Made by a program: the position numbers and the translations under genes | The notes under the pieces: generated by a model | Told to the model about the DNA's origin: nothing | The model's database searches: none | What the model saw: the letters and a program-made list of their open reading frames with translations, nothing else | DNA from: Anaeramoeba flamelloides | Lineage: Eukaryota > Metamonada > Anaeramoebidae | Length of the DNA stretch: 64,000 nucleotides | Assembly: GCA_027625915.1 (NCBI GenBank) | Contig: JANTQA010000057.1 | Location: 6,882,001-6,946,000 of the forward strand | Direction of reading: 5' to 3' | Shown here: positions 50,401 through 61,705 of the stretch, piece by piece | How positions within the stretch are numbered: position 1 is the stretch's first letter | Layout: each line of letters opens with the position of its first letter

Positions 50401-52448
50401 TTGTGGATTTGTGGAATGTTCTGCAAAAGATAATATTAATATAAGTTTGCTTTTTCCTTTTTTTTTTTTTTTTATTTCTGGTTCTTTTTTTAGTCAACAT
50501 TTCCCTCCTATTTGTTTGTTTAAATGGTGTTTTACCCACCATAAAAATCGTTCTTTAACTATATAAGGTATTTCCAAAAAAGTCTGTCATTTTTTTTTTT
50601 TTACCTTACATAAAAAATCATCATTGTTAGTGAAGGTATTCATTAATTGATAATACCAAATTAAGTTTAATATTAATACCGATTAAATCAATGGTTATGA
50701 TATTTATTTTGAAATATGTTAGTTGAAATATTCCCAAAAAATGAAAAAAAAAATAGCACTTTTTTCGGTGAAAACAAGATACAACCAATTTCCATAAAAA
50801 CTGGAATTATCAAAAGGGTACAAATGGTTTTTTAAATAATAAAATGCATTTATATTCTTTCAATTCTATTTGGAAATTACTTGAGATTAAACAAGTATGG
50901 AAACGGTTTTTTCGATCAAAAAGAAAATAATAAACACCACTTTTCACCCCTAAGAAATATCAGATAAAATCAAGATCAGAAATTTCAATATTTTTTATTT
51001 ATGTAATACATGACTAAAAAACAAATTGAATTATTATCAAGAATCTATAAATGGTAGTTAAAGATTTTGGATGTTTAAATGCTTTTTTTAAGATTGGGTT
51101 TAAATGGGATATTTTAAAATAAATTTGCCCCACTTTATTGGAAATAGCTTATAATAGCGATGTGTTCAAAATTATTTTATGTTTTAATTTATAATTAAAA
51201 AAAAATACATTTTTTATTATTATTGGAAGAAGTGTAAACTATACTATATCTATTATTTGCCTTAAATTTTCTTCAAGTATATTTAAGCGTAAAATCATAG
51301 AGTTCGCAATTATTCATTAAAAAGAAACACCGAAATTATCTTTATGGTTAAAAAGCAAAAACAAAAAATCGATAAGAAAAAAGGAAAAAAGATTTATACA
51401 GATTTATAAGAAGAAATTTGCAAAAAATCAAAAAAAAAAAAAAACAATGCTATCTTTAATTAAGAACTCCCAAAATCACATCAACGTGACTTTTTGATAA
51501 TTTAATTTAATTTGATAATTGATGATGAATGTTAATTTGGGAATCGTTGTTTAATTATTTTAATTGTTTTAATTTCTTTTTGATCTGATTTACTTTAGCA
51601 ATTTGGTATTTCTTGCCTTTGCTTTTTTGAGGATTATTTTCAAGTTGCCCATACTTTTGTGTTTCAGCTACCCAGTATTAACAAACAACCACTTTGATCT
51701 CTTTCCTTTGTAACTCTTCTTCCTGAGAAAAAGAAAATTCAGCCATGGGAAAAATGGAAAAAAATAAAAAATTACATTTTTTAATTGAATTTTTGCACTC
51801 ACAAATTTTTTCATAAAAGTTTTTCAAAATCAAACTGTTTCCAAATTTTTTATATCAAATAAACTATTTCTCAATAATTTTGGCACATAATAATTTTAGA
51901 AATTTTATTCCAAAAATTTATACTCTTTTTTTTAGTTTTTTATTCAAAATTTTTTTCATGAACTATTAAATTACCAAAGTGTCCAAAAAGATAAATATAT
52001 CCAATACAAAATATTTTATATTTTTATAAACATGATCAAAGAAAAATTTTTAAATAAATAGTGTTTTTTCATCTTAAAAATGGATTTAATTCGTTTTGGG
52101 CGGGGTTTAGAACAAATATATTTGGATTCTCGGTCTTAAATCATATATTACAAGTTGTTAAAATTCAATTTTGATTTTTTTCTTTCATTTATTATAATTG
52201 GATTAAAAACAAATATTTGTTGAATAATTAACATTATAGGTTTTAATCTAATCTCATATTTTCAAATTTTAAACTATTTTTAATTTATTTTAATGATATC
52301 TTTAATCATAATTTAATTTTTTTTTTTTTTTATGTATTAATATTTTATAGATGGTGTATTTGAAGCGATTTTGGATCAAATAGAAAGGGGGAATGGATCA
52401 AAAAATACAACATCTGAAAAGGACAAGGGTGGTTGTGTAATTCTTTAA
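47461..52448 (+). CDS. Rheb-like small GTPase with CVIL C-terminus
   Basis: Exons 47461-47503, 47605-47744, 50174-50444 and 52351-52448 give 183 residues, the size of Rheb (184). G1 is GSKGVGKTS (10-18), the effector region is YTPTIENTF (32-40, T35 conserved), G3 is DTRGQ (57-61), G4 is NMTD (114-117) and G5 is CSAK (143-146). PTIENTF and the DKYATSITSY stretch after G3 point to Rheb more than Ras. Rheb activates TORC1 on endomembranes. The end, Gly-Cys-Val-Ile-Leu, is a CaaL box for geranylgeranylation. Two unusual residues stand out: Arg at 59 where Ala is the rule, and Met at 115 where the NKxD lysine should be, so nucleotide handling may be atypical. Introns 2 and 3 are 2,429 and 1,906 bp. 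The first donor is GTTTGT and the third GTTTGC, weak but also seen in LIS1. Confidence 0.88.
48121..48330. repeat. Two-unit tandem repeat, period about 125 bp
   Basis: 48121-48206 and 48245-48330 are about 80% alike by eye, each ending GAAGTAAAAATCTGAT. Confidence 0.6.
49490..49960 (+). repeat. Dispersed repeat B, copy 3
   Basis: Diverged relative of the copies at 10936 and 63440, with GGTGATTTTTCAACA and ATGTGATTTAATATTATATT in the same order. Confidence 0.55.
50445..52350 (+). other. Intron 3 of the Rheb-like gene (1,906 bp)
   Basis: GTTTGC to TTATAG. It contains a full element C copy. The last 200 bases are the part duplicated in the F-box gene intron. Confidence 0.75.
50564..51151 (+). 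mobile_element. Element C, full-length copy 2
   Basis: 588 bp with ends TAAGGTATTTCCAAAAAAGT and ACTTTATTGGAAATAGCTTA, flanked by TA on both sides (50562-50563 and 51152-51153). It is about 90% like the copy at 40146 by eye and has no transposase. Confidence 0.85.
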
Positions 52449-52783
52449 GGGTGAATTAAAATTATCAAAATAATATTTGTGAATTCTCTTTAACTTTTTT
52501 TATGATTTTTTAATTTGTGAACCAATTTATTACTATTAAAAAAAAACTATAAATTAATTTTGTTTTAAATTATATCACTTTATTTTTGTTTAAATTTTTA
52601 TTTAGCAAATAATATATGTATCTATCCCTTCTCAGCCCAATAGCATACTTTTCTTTTTAATAATTTGAAAATTAGATTATTTAAAGCTTTTATATTGAGT
52701 TTTTCAATATATCCTATTGTGTCATCGATTTACCTAAATTTTATCAAGCTTTAAAAGAAAAGATTTAAAATGATATTGGTGTA

Positions 52784-52822
<39 letters not shown>

Positions 52823-53760
52823 CTTTAATCCAGATTTTGATATTAATAAAAAGTTAAAATAGTTCAAAAATAAAGTAGTTATATTTTTGTATTTTTTTGA
52901 AATTGGAAAAAAAAATAATAATTATTGATTTTACAATTATTTTAAAAGATTTTTTATTTTTTTTTTAATTTTTTAAGAAGGATATTTTATTAGAATAATA
53001 GTAATTCAAAACACAACACATTATTTTTTTTATAAAAACAATCAAACAATATTGCTAATTTTATGATAAAAAAAATAAATAAAAAAATAAAAATATTCCA
53101 GAGAAAATTTTATTTTTTTTTTAAGACAAAATTTCACAAAATATTTAATCAATAAAAAATAAAATTGGTTCCTGTAATTCAAAATTAAAATTTTTCTATG
53201 AATAATTTTCTAAAACATCAATTTAAGTAATAGAAAATACTTGAAAAAACAAACAATAATTGAAAAAACAAAAAGAAATAATTCCTTTTATTAAATTGGA
53301 ATTAAATCAATAAAAACTTTTTTAATAGATAAAGAAATTATCTCTAAAATTAAAATAAAAATATATAAAATCTTTAAAATATTATTCAACGAGAATCAAA
53401 TCATATTCATAACTATTTTTTTTTTTTTTTGATTTTTGTAAAATAGTGGGATTGTTTTTAGTCAAAAATATGAAAAAAATCTTTGACAAATTAAATTTGT
53501 TAATCTAAATGTTTCTTTATTAAAATTTTCATTCAAAAAAAAAATAAACCAATTAATTCAATCCTTGAAGATCAAAAATTCATTGTTTAAACTAGTACAG
53601 AACTTTTTGTAAATAATATATCTTCACACTTTCTGTGTTCGAAACCACAACATTCTTGAAAGAAAATCAATTCCTTTTAGTACTTTTTTTATGATCGATA
53701 TTCAGTTTACTTAACCTGTCATTTTTTCTTCATTTCTTTTTTTATTAATTGTGTGTTATA
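52449..53760. other. Intergenic region
   Basis: 3' flank of the Rheb-like gene and 5' flank of the eS4 gene. It contains an (AT)16 run at 52787-52818. Nothing else is recognised. Confidence 0.65.
52787..52818. repeat. (AT)16 microsatellite
   Basis: Uninterrupted AT dinucleotides. Confidence 0.95.
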
Positions 53761-55139
53761 ATGACTCGAGGACCAAGAAAACATTTAAAAAGATTAAATA
53801 CTCCAAAAAATTGGATGCTTGATAAATTAGGTGGTACATGGGTATGTTAAACAATTTTCTATTCCTTTATCTTTTTTTTTTTTTTTTTTAATTCTCCAAG
53901 CTTCGTGAACAACAACAAAAGGATCAAATTTCATATTTCCACAAATTCTCCAATTAAGAGAAAGAGAAATTTGAACACTTATTACAAAAATAGCGAATCT
54001 AAAATGTTTCTCTTTTTTTATTCTTTTGAATTTTTGTTTTCCTAAAAGAATCTGCATTAAACCAATTTACTTTCTTATACAAAACAAATTTTTTTTTTTT
54101 TTTTTTTTAAAACTTATCAACCACGAAAGGCACCAAGACCATCAACTGGTCCACATAAATTAAGAGAATGTCTTCCCTTAACACTTTTACTCAGAAACAA
54201 ATTAAAATATGCTTTAACTGGAAAAGAAGTCACTTTGATCCTTATGCAAAGGGTTGTAAAAGTAGACGGAAAAGTTAGAACTGACAACACTTATCCAACC
54301 GGTTTTATGGGTAAACATTATTTTCCTTTTTTTCTTTTTCGCTTCTTTATGCTTTTTATTTTTTTTATTTTTTATTTTTTTTTTTATTTTGCTTTCTTTG
54401 CTTTTTTCTTTTTTTTTATTATTATTTTTTTTTTTTTTTACTTCTCGTTGTCTGGTTTCTCTTTTTAATCATTTTTTCTTGACAAACAACCAAACACTTT
54501 TGAAACAAATTTTCGAATAACTCCAAAATAAACTTAAACACCAAAATTTGCTAATTAAAAAATATTCAACAAAATTAAAACAAAACAAACACAAAAGATG
54601 TCATTTCAATTGATCGAACCAATGAAAACTTCAGAATCCTTTATGACGAAAAAGGAAGATTTGTAGCACATAAAATTACACAAAAAGAATCCAACTTTAA
54701 ATTATGTAAAGTCAAGAAATCACAAATTGGGATGAAAAGAATTCCATTTATTGTCACCCATGATGGAAGAACCTTCAGATATCCAGATCCATTAATTAAG
54801 GTTAATGACACAATTAAATTTGATATCAAAGAAAACAAAATTGTCGGCTTTATCAAATTTGCAGTTGGTAATGTTGTCATGATCACAGGAGGTAGAAATA
54901 CAGGAAGAATTGGAATCATCACCAAAAAAGAATTACACGCTGGTTCCTATGACATCATCCACATCAAAGATGAAAAGGGACACTCCTTTGCTACAAGATT
55001 GTCAAATGTCTTTGTTATTGGACGAAAAAATAGACCAATGATCTCTCTTCCTAAAAATAGAGGTATTAGACCAGATCCAAACGAAGACAGAAAACAAAGA
55101 ATCAAAAAACACGAACAAGCTAAATCTAAAAAGAAATAA
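53761..55139 (+). CDS. RPS4: 40S ribosomal protein eS4 (RPS4)
   Basis: Exons 53761-53841, 54130-54310 and 54598-55139 give 267 residues; the family norm is about 263. The protein starts [18 protein letters not shown] and continues LDKLGGTW, then [17 protein letters not shown] in exon 2, [17 protein letters not shown] at its end, and DVISIDR in exon 3. The S4-like RNA-binding part, the KOW-type stretch around [16 protein letters not shown] and the [12 protein letters not shown] motif are all present. eS4 sits on the 40S body near the mRNA entry side. Introns (288 and 287 bp) are GT-AG with phases 0 and 1. The coding part is clearly less AT-rich than its surroundings, as expected for a highly expressed gene. 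Nothing is missing. Confidence 0.98.
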
Positions 55140-55599
55140 TTTTCTTGATTTCTTTCAAAGTTAACTTTTCTTCGTCTTCTTCTGCTTTTGCTGTTTTTTG
55201 AAAATTAGTTGTTTTTATTTTGATATTTTTTATTGAATTAATAATCTCATTGCTTTTTTTGTTAAATTCCGAATATCCTTTTGTTGAAGAATTTTTGTCA
55301 AAAAAAGCAAGACTAACAACTGATGATGATCTTTTTTTGTTATTCAAATAAAAAAAAAATTTTTAAATATAAATAATTCCCATTCATAGATTTCTAATTC
55401 AAAAAAATAAAAATAACACACAAGACCTATTTTTAATTTATTAATTTTCTTGATTTTACTGGTTTTACTTTGTTATTCTTTTTCTTTATTGATTTGTCTA
55501 GATGAGAATGCTAGTAGTATAAATAAAAAAAAGTAACTTTTTTTTCTTAATTTTTTGTAGGAATTTAAGGATTGGAGTATTTGATATAGAAAAAAATAT

Positions 55600-55795
55600 T
55601 ATCTTGTGTGTACTGTAAAATTTTGTTTTTTTGGTTCTTAGCTGATCGATCTTGGATTAGATATGGGATTTAATACAGGTTTTAAAAAGGCATTTTTTTC
55701 AATTTAAAGTTTTTTTTTCTCCAAATCTGAATTGAAGAGTGTAAAACTTTTAGATTGGAAATTGTGTATTTTTTGATAAAAAAAAAAAGATTTTT
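55600..55795 (+). repeat. Conserved block J, copy 2
   Basis: TTTTTTGGTTCTTAGCTGATC with CTTGGATTAGATATGGG after it, then TTAGATTGG; the same order as at 43740-43925. Confidence 0.4.
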
Positions 55796-57589
55796 GTGTT
55801 GTTAATTAAAATATTTATTTCACATTGTTTCAATTAACTAAAAAATAAAATTTATATTTTTAGAAGCTTGTAATAAAACAAAATATAATTATAAAATTCG
55901 TTAAAAAACCCACACATCAATTTTTTTATAACTTACTCACCAATCTATTATTCTTACACTTTATAATTTAGATTCTAAAAAAAAAAAAAAAAATAAAAAA
56001 ATTCATTTTAAAACCACTTTTGAACAATAATAAAAATTAATATGAAGTTAAAGACAGATAAACCAAAACCCAAAGTATATCAATTCGAGATCTTTAAATT
56101 TTTAAATATTTCAACATTTTTTATTTTATCTAATTTTCATTTTATTAAATATTATTTTAGATATTGGATCAAGAGATATTTACCCTGTGAATACTTGAAA
56201 TTAACTAAATATGAACCCAAAAAATGGAAATTGGGAAAGTATTGATTTTAAACAATTTTTTTTTTTGAAATCTCAAACAATTAAGAAAATCTTTCCCAAA
56301 AAAAAATTCACACCAAGTATATATATCTCTCTATAATTACCAAATTATATTATAGAATATTTATTTCATATTAATTATCATCATCTTTTAGACATTGATA
56401 AAATACGATATTATATTATATTCTTCATCCTTTCTCAATTTATTAGTATTTTGAACAAAATTTATTTTTAGAAATTTATATAAAAAAGATTTATTTCAAC
56501 TATTATTATTAAACTAAACAAAACAAAAACAAACAAAGAATACTTTTCCAAAGAATATAATAAAATTATTGAAATATTGAAACTCAAAAACCCAACAAAA
56601 ACAAAACTTTCTACTCAAAGAAAAAGAACACCACTGGAAAAAAAATTGTTGAAATAACAAATAATTTTAGTTCTCTTATAGATTAAAAACAAAATGATTA
56701 AAAATCAACATATTCATTCAATAAATCTATTTTTATGAATAATTATTTACAATATATCATATTTTCTTTAAAAGGTCCAAAATAAATGTATATAACAAAA
56801 AAAAACATTTAAATTTGGTAATGAAAAATATTTAGAAATAGCTAGTAATTGATTTCTCAAAAAAAAAAAAATCCAAATAAAAAGCACTTTCCTATCAAAA
56901 TAAAAAATAAAATCAATGGGATAAGAAGTGATTGTATCAGATATTAAAAAATTAAATCAAAAAATTAATGATTATTATATTAATTTCTTTCTCAATTTTT
57001 AATATTTTTTAGTTTCTTTTTTTCAATTGGTAATTAATAATATTATACTGGTGTATATTCCATTCCGTTTTTTTATTGGAAATATTAATTTAATAGGTTA
57101 TGAATTGATTTTAAGGATTCAGTTTTGAATAAACAGAGAAACCAAAAATTGGTAAAATGTAATTATTCGCTTTCATAAATGGTGAATCCATAACTGAAAA
57201 AAAAAAAAAATAATAATAATATTATTTTTGGTCTCGGTTCTTTTTATTTGTGAAAACCTTATTTACATATAATAATATCAAATCCTTCCTGATTGAATAC
57301 ATACATATATAATAATTTAAAAGTATTTGGAACTTTCCAAAAAGGTAAAAATGAATAATAATATTTAAAATGTATAATTCATTTTTAAAAATGGGATTTA
57401 AAAGGAAGATTTGTATAATATTACTAATTTCTTTTTTCATCATGTTTTCAGTTTTCATATACTATAAAAAGTTCTGAAATTCCCCTTAGAATTCCTAATA
57501 GGTTTTCAAATGACTTATTTGTCTTTTAATCTTTTTTTAAAAATATTATTTGATATAAACTGACTCAAAAAGTAATTAATAAAAAAAGG

Positions 57590-58402
57590 AGGAATTTTTT
57601 TTTTTGGAAGGTGTGAATAATAGGTGAGAAAATTAATAAAAGTCCTACAATCACTATATTTTTTTGAAATTTATAAAAAAGTAAATCAAGACTGAAGCTT
57701 TATACTCGCCACAACACTCATTTTAGATTCTCTTAATTATAATTTCATAATATTCTTTCAAGACGAATGCAGTAAAACTCAATACTTTATATTTAAACAA
57801 AATCAACATTGAGCTATAAAAAACAAATTATTATTTTTTTTCTTCTGGTCATTTTAAATATTATTTTTAAAAACAGCCTTTATTGGTTTGTAATTTGAAA
57901 TATTTATCTCGGTTTCCTTGAAAAGTTTGTGTCTTAAATCCTTCATCTTGAAAATCAATACATTTTTTATAAAATTTTTGTGTTTTTCAGTAAGATTTTC
58001 AATTAAAAATCGACATATTTCAAAATTGATCATTTTCATAATTGCTTTATCTTCATTAGAAAAACATTTTTTCAAAAGTACTTCTAAAAATATTTTTGAT
58101 CTGTTCTTAAAGATTTTTTCTGAAAGTAGTAATTTACGAAATATGAATTTTCTTAATAATTAACTTTTTGTTAAATATTTTTACTCAGTATACAAACAAA
58201 ATTATAGTCTTTAATTTTTAAGACATTTTACTTGAAGGATCTTGAAGAAATTAAAATTAAGAAAATCTAAAATGAGTGTTGTGGAGAGAACAAAACTACA
58301 ATCTTGATTTATTTTCTTATAAACTTCAAAAAATTATGTGATTGTAGGCCTTTTATTATTTTTCTCACCTATTATTCACACCTTCCTCAAAAAAATTCCA
58401 CT
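57590..58402. mobile_element. Element with about 165-bp inverted ends and an internal frame
   Basis: Arms 57590-57755 and 58235-58402 are inverted copies of each other; shared blocks are GGTGTGAATAATAGGTGAGA and CACAACACTCATTTTAGATT. The middle holds a minus-strand frame, 57854-58159, of about 101 codons with a helical, Lys/Phe/Leu-rich product containing SNEDKAIMKMINFEICRF. No known transposase motif is seen, so it may be a captured gene piece or an unknown small protein. Confidence 0.65.
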
Positions 58403-58760
58403 TTTTTTTTTTCAACAGTCAATAAACTAAATCAGAAATTTTTGAATTGTTTTAAGAATACGGTGTTGTAAAAAACTGAATAGAGATAAGCATTTTCCAA
58501 TCTTCAACGATTTTACAACATAGAATTGTTTTCATTTTTCTTTCTTTTTACTTCTTTTTTTACTCAAAATTCAAACCTTTGTTTAATGTCATTTCTTACT
58601 GAACGTCAAAAAAAAAATTTGTAACTTTTTTCTTCTTTTTTTTTTTTTTTCTTTCGCTGCTTTCACAAAGATCTCCCATCAAAAAATTTTTTAAATAAAA
58701 AATTTTAACCTCAAAAAATAACTGACACTTCTCTTCTTGAATTCTCTCCGAAATTGAATC

Positions 58761-60181
58761 ATGTTGTTATTTGAAAACAAAAACATTCAAAAAAAAATTA
58801 AAAGAAACCTTGCAATCTTAGGATATTTAGAAGACAATGGCTTCACTGAAACAGCCAAAAATTTTAAACAAGACACTGAACTAGAAAACGAAACAGGAAC
58901 ACCACAAATTTTATCAAGAAAATGGAATTCAGTCATGAGACTTCAAAAGAAAGTAATTCGTTTTCATAAAACAAAGTTTTTTTTTTATTTTATTTTAATC
59001 TTCAACCAACACTTAACAAGCAAAAACTAACAACCAAAAAACTAACAACTAACAACTAAAACCACACAACAAACAACACAACCCCAAAACACAACAACAA
59101 CTATGGTTTATTCTTTACACACTTCGATCTTTAGACACTACAACTTGAAAAGCAAGTTCAAAAATTGGAAGAAGATTTAAGTCACACCTCCTTAGGAAAA
59201 AAACAAGAAACACGAAAGGATGCAATTCCAACCCAACCAGCAAGATACACCTTTCAGGGACACATTGCACCTGTTGTATCTATTGCATACCACCCTGTTT
59301 ATACTTTGTTAGCATCTGTTTCTGACGATGCCAAAATTAAAATTTGGGATTATGAAACAGGCGAATACCAACGTACCTTAGGTGGCCACACAGATTCGAT
59401 CCAAGACGTTGTTTTTAGTCACGACGGGAAACTTCTTGCTTCCTCATCAGCAGACTTGTCGATTAAGATTTGGGACACAATCTCTGGATGGGAAAACACC
59501 AAAACTTTAATCGGTCACGAACATAATATTTCAGGACTATGCTTTATGCCTGGTTCTTCTCACTTGTTATCTTGTTCTCGTGACACCACAATTAAAATGT
59601 GGGAAATTTCAACTGGTTATTGTGTTAAAACTTTTGAAGGTTTTATTTTTTTTTATTTTATTTTCAAGTTTTGGAATTTCTTATTTAACTTTTAAACAAT
59701 CCCTTATTCCATTGATTCTTTATTCTCAAAAAAAAACCAATTGAAAACTTGAAACAAAAAACATTGAAATATATATATAAATAGGACACGACGAGTGGGT
59801 AAGACAAATTGATGTCAATCCAGAAGGAACTTTATTAGCATCTTGTTCAAATGATCAAGTAACAATTCTCCCTTTAGATTATTTTATATTTATTAATAAT
59901 TTGATTTGATTTCAAATAAAATAAAGAAGCAAGGTGTTAAATCAAAATTAAACGAATCGCTATTATTATTGTGATTGTTGTTGTAATTATTATTTTATAT
60001 TTGATTGATTTTTTAATTTTTGATAATACTTTGTATAAAACAATAAAATATATAGAATTGTAAACTTTGGGACATTTCAAGCGGAAAATGCACAGCAACA
60101 TTAAGGGGTCACAAAAATGCAATCGAATGTGTTTGCTTTGCACCAGAATCTGTTAATAAATTTATTGCCAAATATGAACAG
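58761..60181 (+). CDS. LIS1: LIS1 / PAFAH1B1 WD40 protein, 3' end beyond the window
   Basis: Exons 58761-58952, 59135-59639, 59785-59858 and 60056-60181 encode the first 299 residues. Exon 1 (ATG at 58761) has a LisH motif (LAILGYLEDNGFTETAKNF) and ends in RLQKK, where the LIS1 coiled coil begins. Exon 2 continues the coil (LEKQVQKLEEDL) and starts the WD40 repeats: FQGHIAPV, IWDYETGEYQRTLGGHTDS, IKIWD, IKMWEISTGYCVKTF. Exons 3 and 4 add GHDEWVRQID, LASCSNDQ, KLWDISSGKCTATLRGH and FAPES. About five of the usual seven blades are present; the rest must lie past 64000 or in unrecognised exons. LIS1 dimers bind dynein with NudE and keep it in an active, microtubule-bound state. Two donors are weak (GTTTTA, GTTTGT), but frame and family alignment agree. 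Confidence 0.93.
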
Positions 60182-61421
60182 GTTTGTATTTAACATATTA
60201 TTTTTAATTTTCTTTTTCTTTTTCTTTTAATTTTTTCAAAAACACAAAGCAGACCCAGAACCGTTCAAAAAAAAAAATTAATATTTTTTCAAATAAACTT
60301 TGCACCATAAAAACAAAAACAACCAAAATAAGTGGATTTAAAAATAGAAACAATTAATGAATAATTTTGAGAAAATCATAGAAAGTTTATTCAGATAGGT
60401 TTAAGATTTATAATACAAATTAATAAAGTGGTTAAGATTATTGAAAATTTAAAAATAAAATAAAAATTAAATTAAAAAAATTCTATTAACCTAGAAGTTT
60501 TAGATTGTTGATCCAACCCAAAATTTCTTATTCAGAAAAACTTGGAAAAATAAAAGCAAATACACTGGACTGAAAAATTTTTTGAAAAAAGTGAACCAAA
60601 AGTGTTTTTTAATTAAATTTGTTGTTCAGGATTTAGTGTTAAAAAACACTTTATCTGTTAAAGAGAGAATTTTGAAGTCACGAAAGCTGTAATTTCTAAT
60701 TCAAAGAGTGTCTAAAATAGACACATTCATTGGAAGAATTTTAAACTTAATTTAGTTTTCAAAAAAATTTTATAAGAGTACTAAAAATATGTCTATTAAA
60801 GTATTGGTTACTGTTTGAAAGATAAATTTTGAAAACTTTTTTGGCATGTCTGTAATTTTTAAATTTAACTATTTAGAATTTAATTTAATATAAACTTTAG
60901 AACATAAAATTGATTAACTCAATGAATTTTTGGGAAAGTGTAAAATAAACACTTTTTTAAAATGACTATATAAATGCAGAATTTTTATTTTTTTTAAAGA
61001 AAATTCAATAACCATTTCAAAAAAAAATTGTCAAATCGATTTGAATTGTAAAATATTAGTAAAATTTCTCATTTTCAAAATTTTTTTCCTTTACTAATAT
61101 TTTCCTCATTTTAAACAAAAAGTAAAGTTTGAAAATTTAGATTTATTATTAGAATTAAAATAGAATTCAAAAAATCATAACAAATCAAAATTGAAGCATG
61201 TTCAATTTTCCAACTTTTAATATTAATTGTAAACATTCGTAAGATTGACTTATTTTTGGAATTTTTTGTTACTCTAATTTTCTCTATTCATGCTAAATTA
61301 GCTTTAAGATTTTAACAAGATGTATTATGTATTTTTTTTTAGTATTATTTATTTTAAAATCCAACATTTAGAACACATTATATAACATTTTTTATCTGTT
61401 CTTATCAGGTCGAAATGAGAA

Positions 61422-61604
61422 TGTTATTTCATCAATTGTATAAGTTAACAAATTGTTGGAAGATTAGCGAAGCGGGAAACGATTCTTGATATCAGTTAAT
61501 GTATTCGAGACCGGAGTGTCGAGACACATTCACAAATATCAAGATGAGTTGAAGCGAAGTGGTTGGACAACTTTTTGTTAACTTATGATATTGATGAAAT
61601 AACA
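61422..61604. repeat. 183-bp palindrome beside the Crypton recombinase
   Basis: Outer arms TGTTATTTCATCAAT / ATTGATGAAATAACA match perfectly, followed inward by ATAAGTTAACAAA / TTTGTTAACTTAT. The inner part is less perfect and richer in G+C. Both halves carry AGCGAAGYGG in the same orientation. It lies about 100 bp beyond the stop of the recombinase gene. Confidence 0.8.
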
Positions 61605-61705
61605 CTTGAAAATGAGTTCCTGATAATCCGAGTTAATGTATGATAAAAAGAAAATTTAGACGAAAGAAGAAGAAGAACAAAATAGAAAGAATAAAAAGTG
61701 TTAAT

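Larger units (their letters stand above)
55140..58760. other. Intergenic region, 3.6 kb
   Basis: It lies between eS4 and LIS1. It contains repeat J copy 2 and an element with long inverted ends. A minus-strand frame at 55126-55347 rich in Lys and Ser overlaps the eS4 stop and is not supported. The frames at 56042-56245 and 57222-57458 are AT-rich and unsupported. Confidence 0.6.

Noticed and set aside
55126-55347. Minus-strand Lys/Ser-rich frame overlapping the eS4 stop
   Set aside because: It starts only at TTG, has no recognisable domain, and lies in a likely 3' UTR; kept as unsupported.
61422-61604. tRNA gene suggested by TAGCGAAGCGGG and TTCGAGACC in the palindrome
   Set aside because: No acceptor, D or T stem pairs as in a tRNA; the boxes are by chance or from the palindrome.
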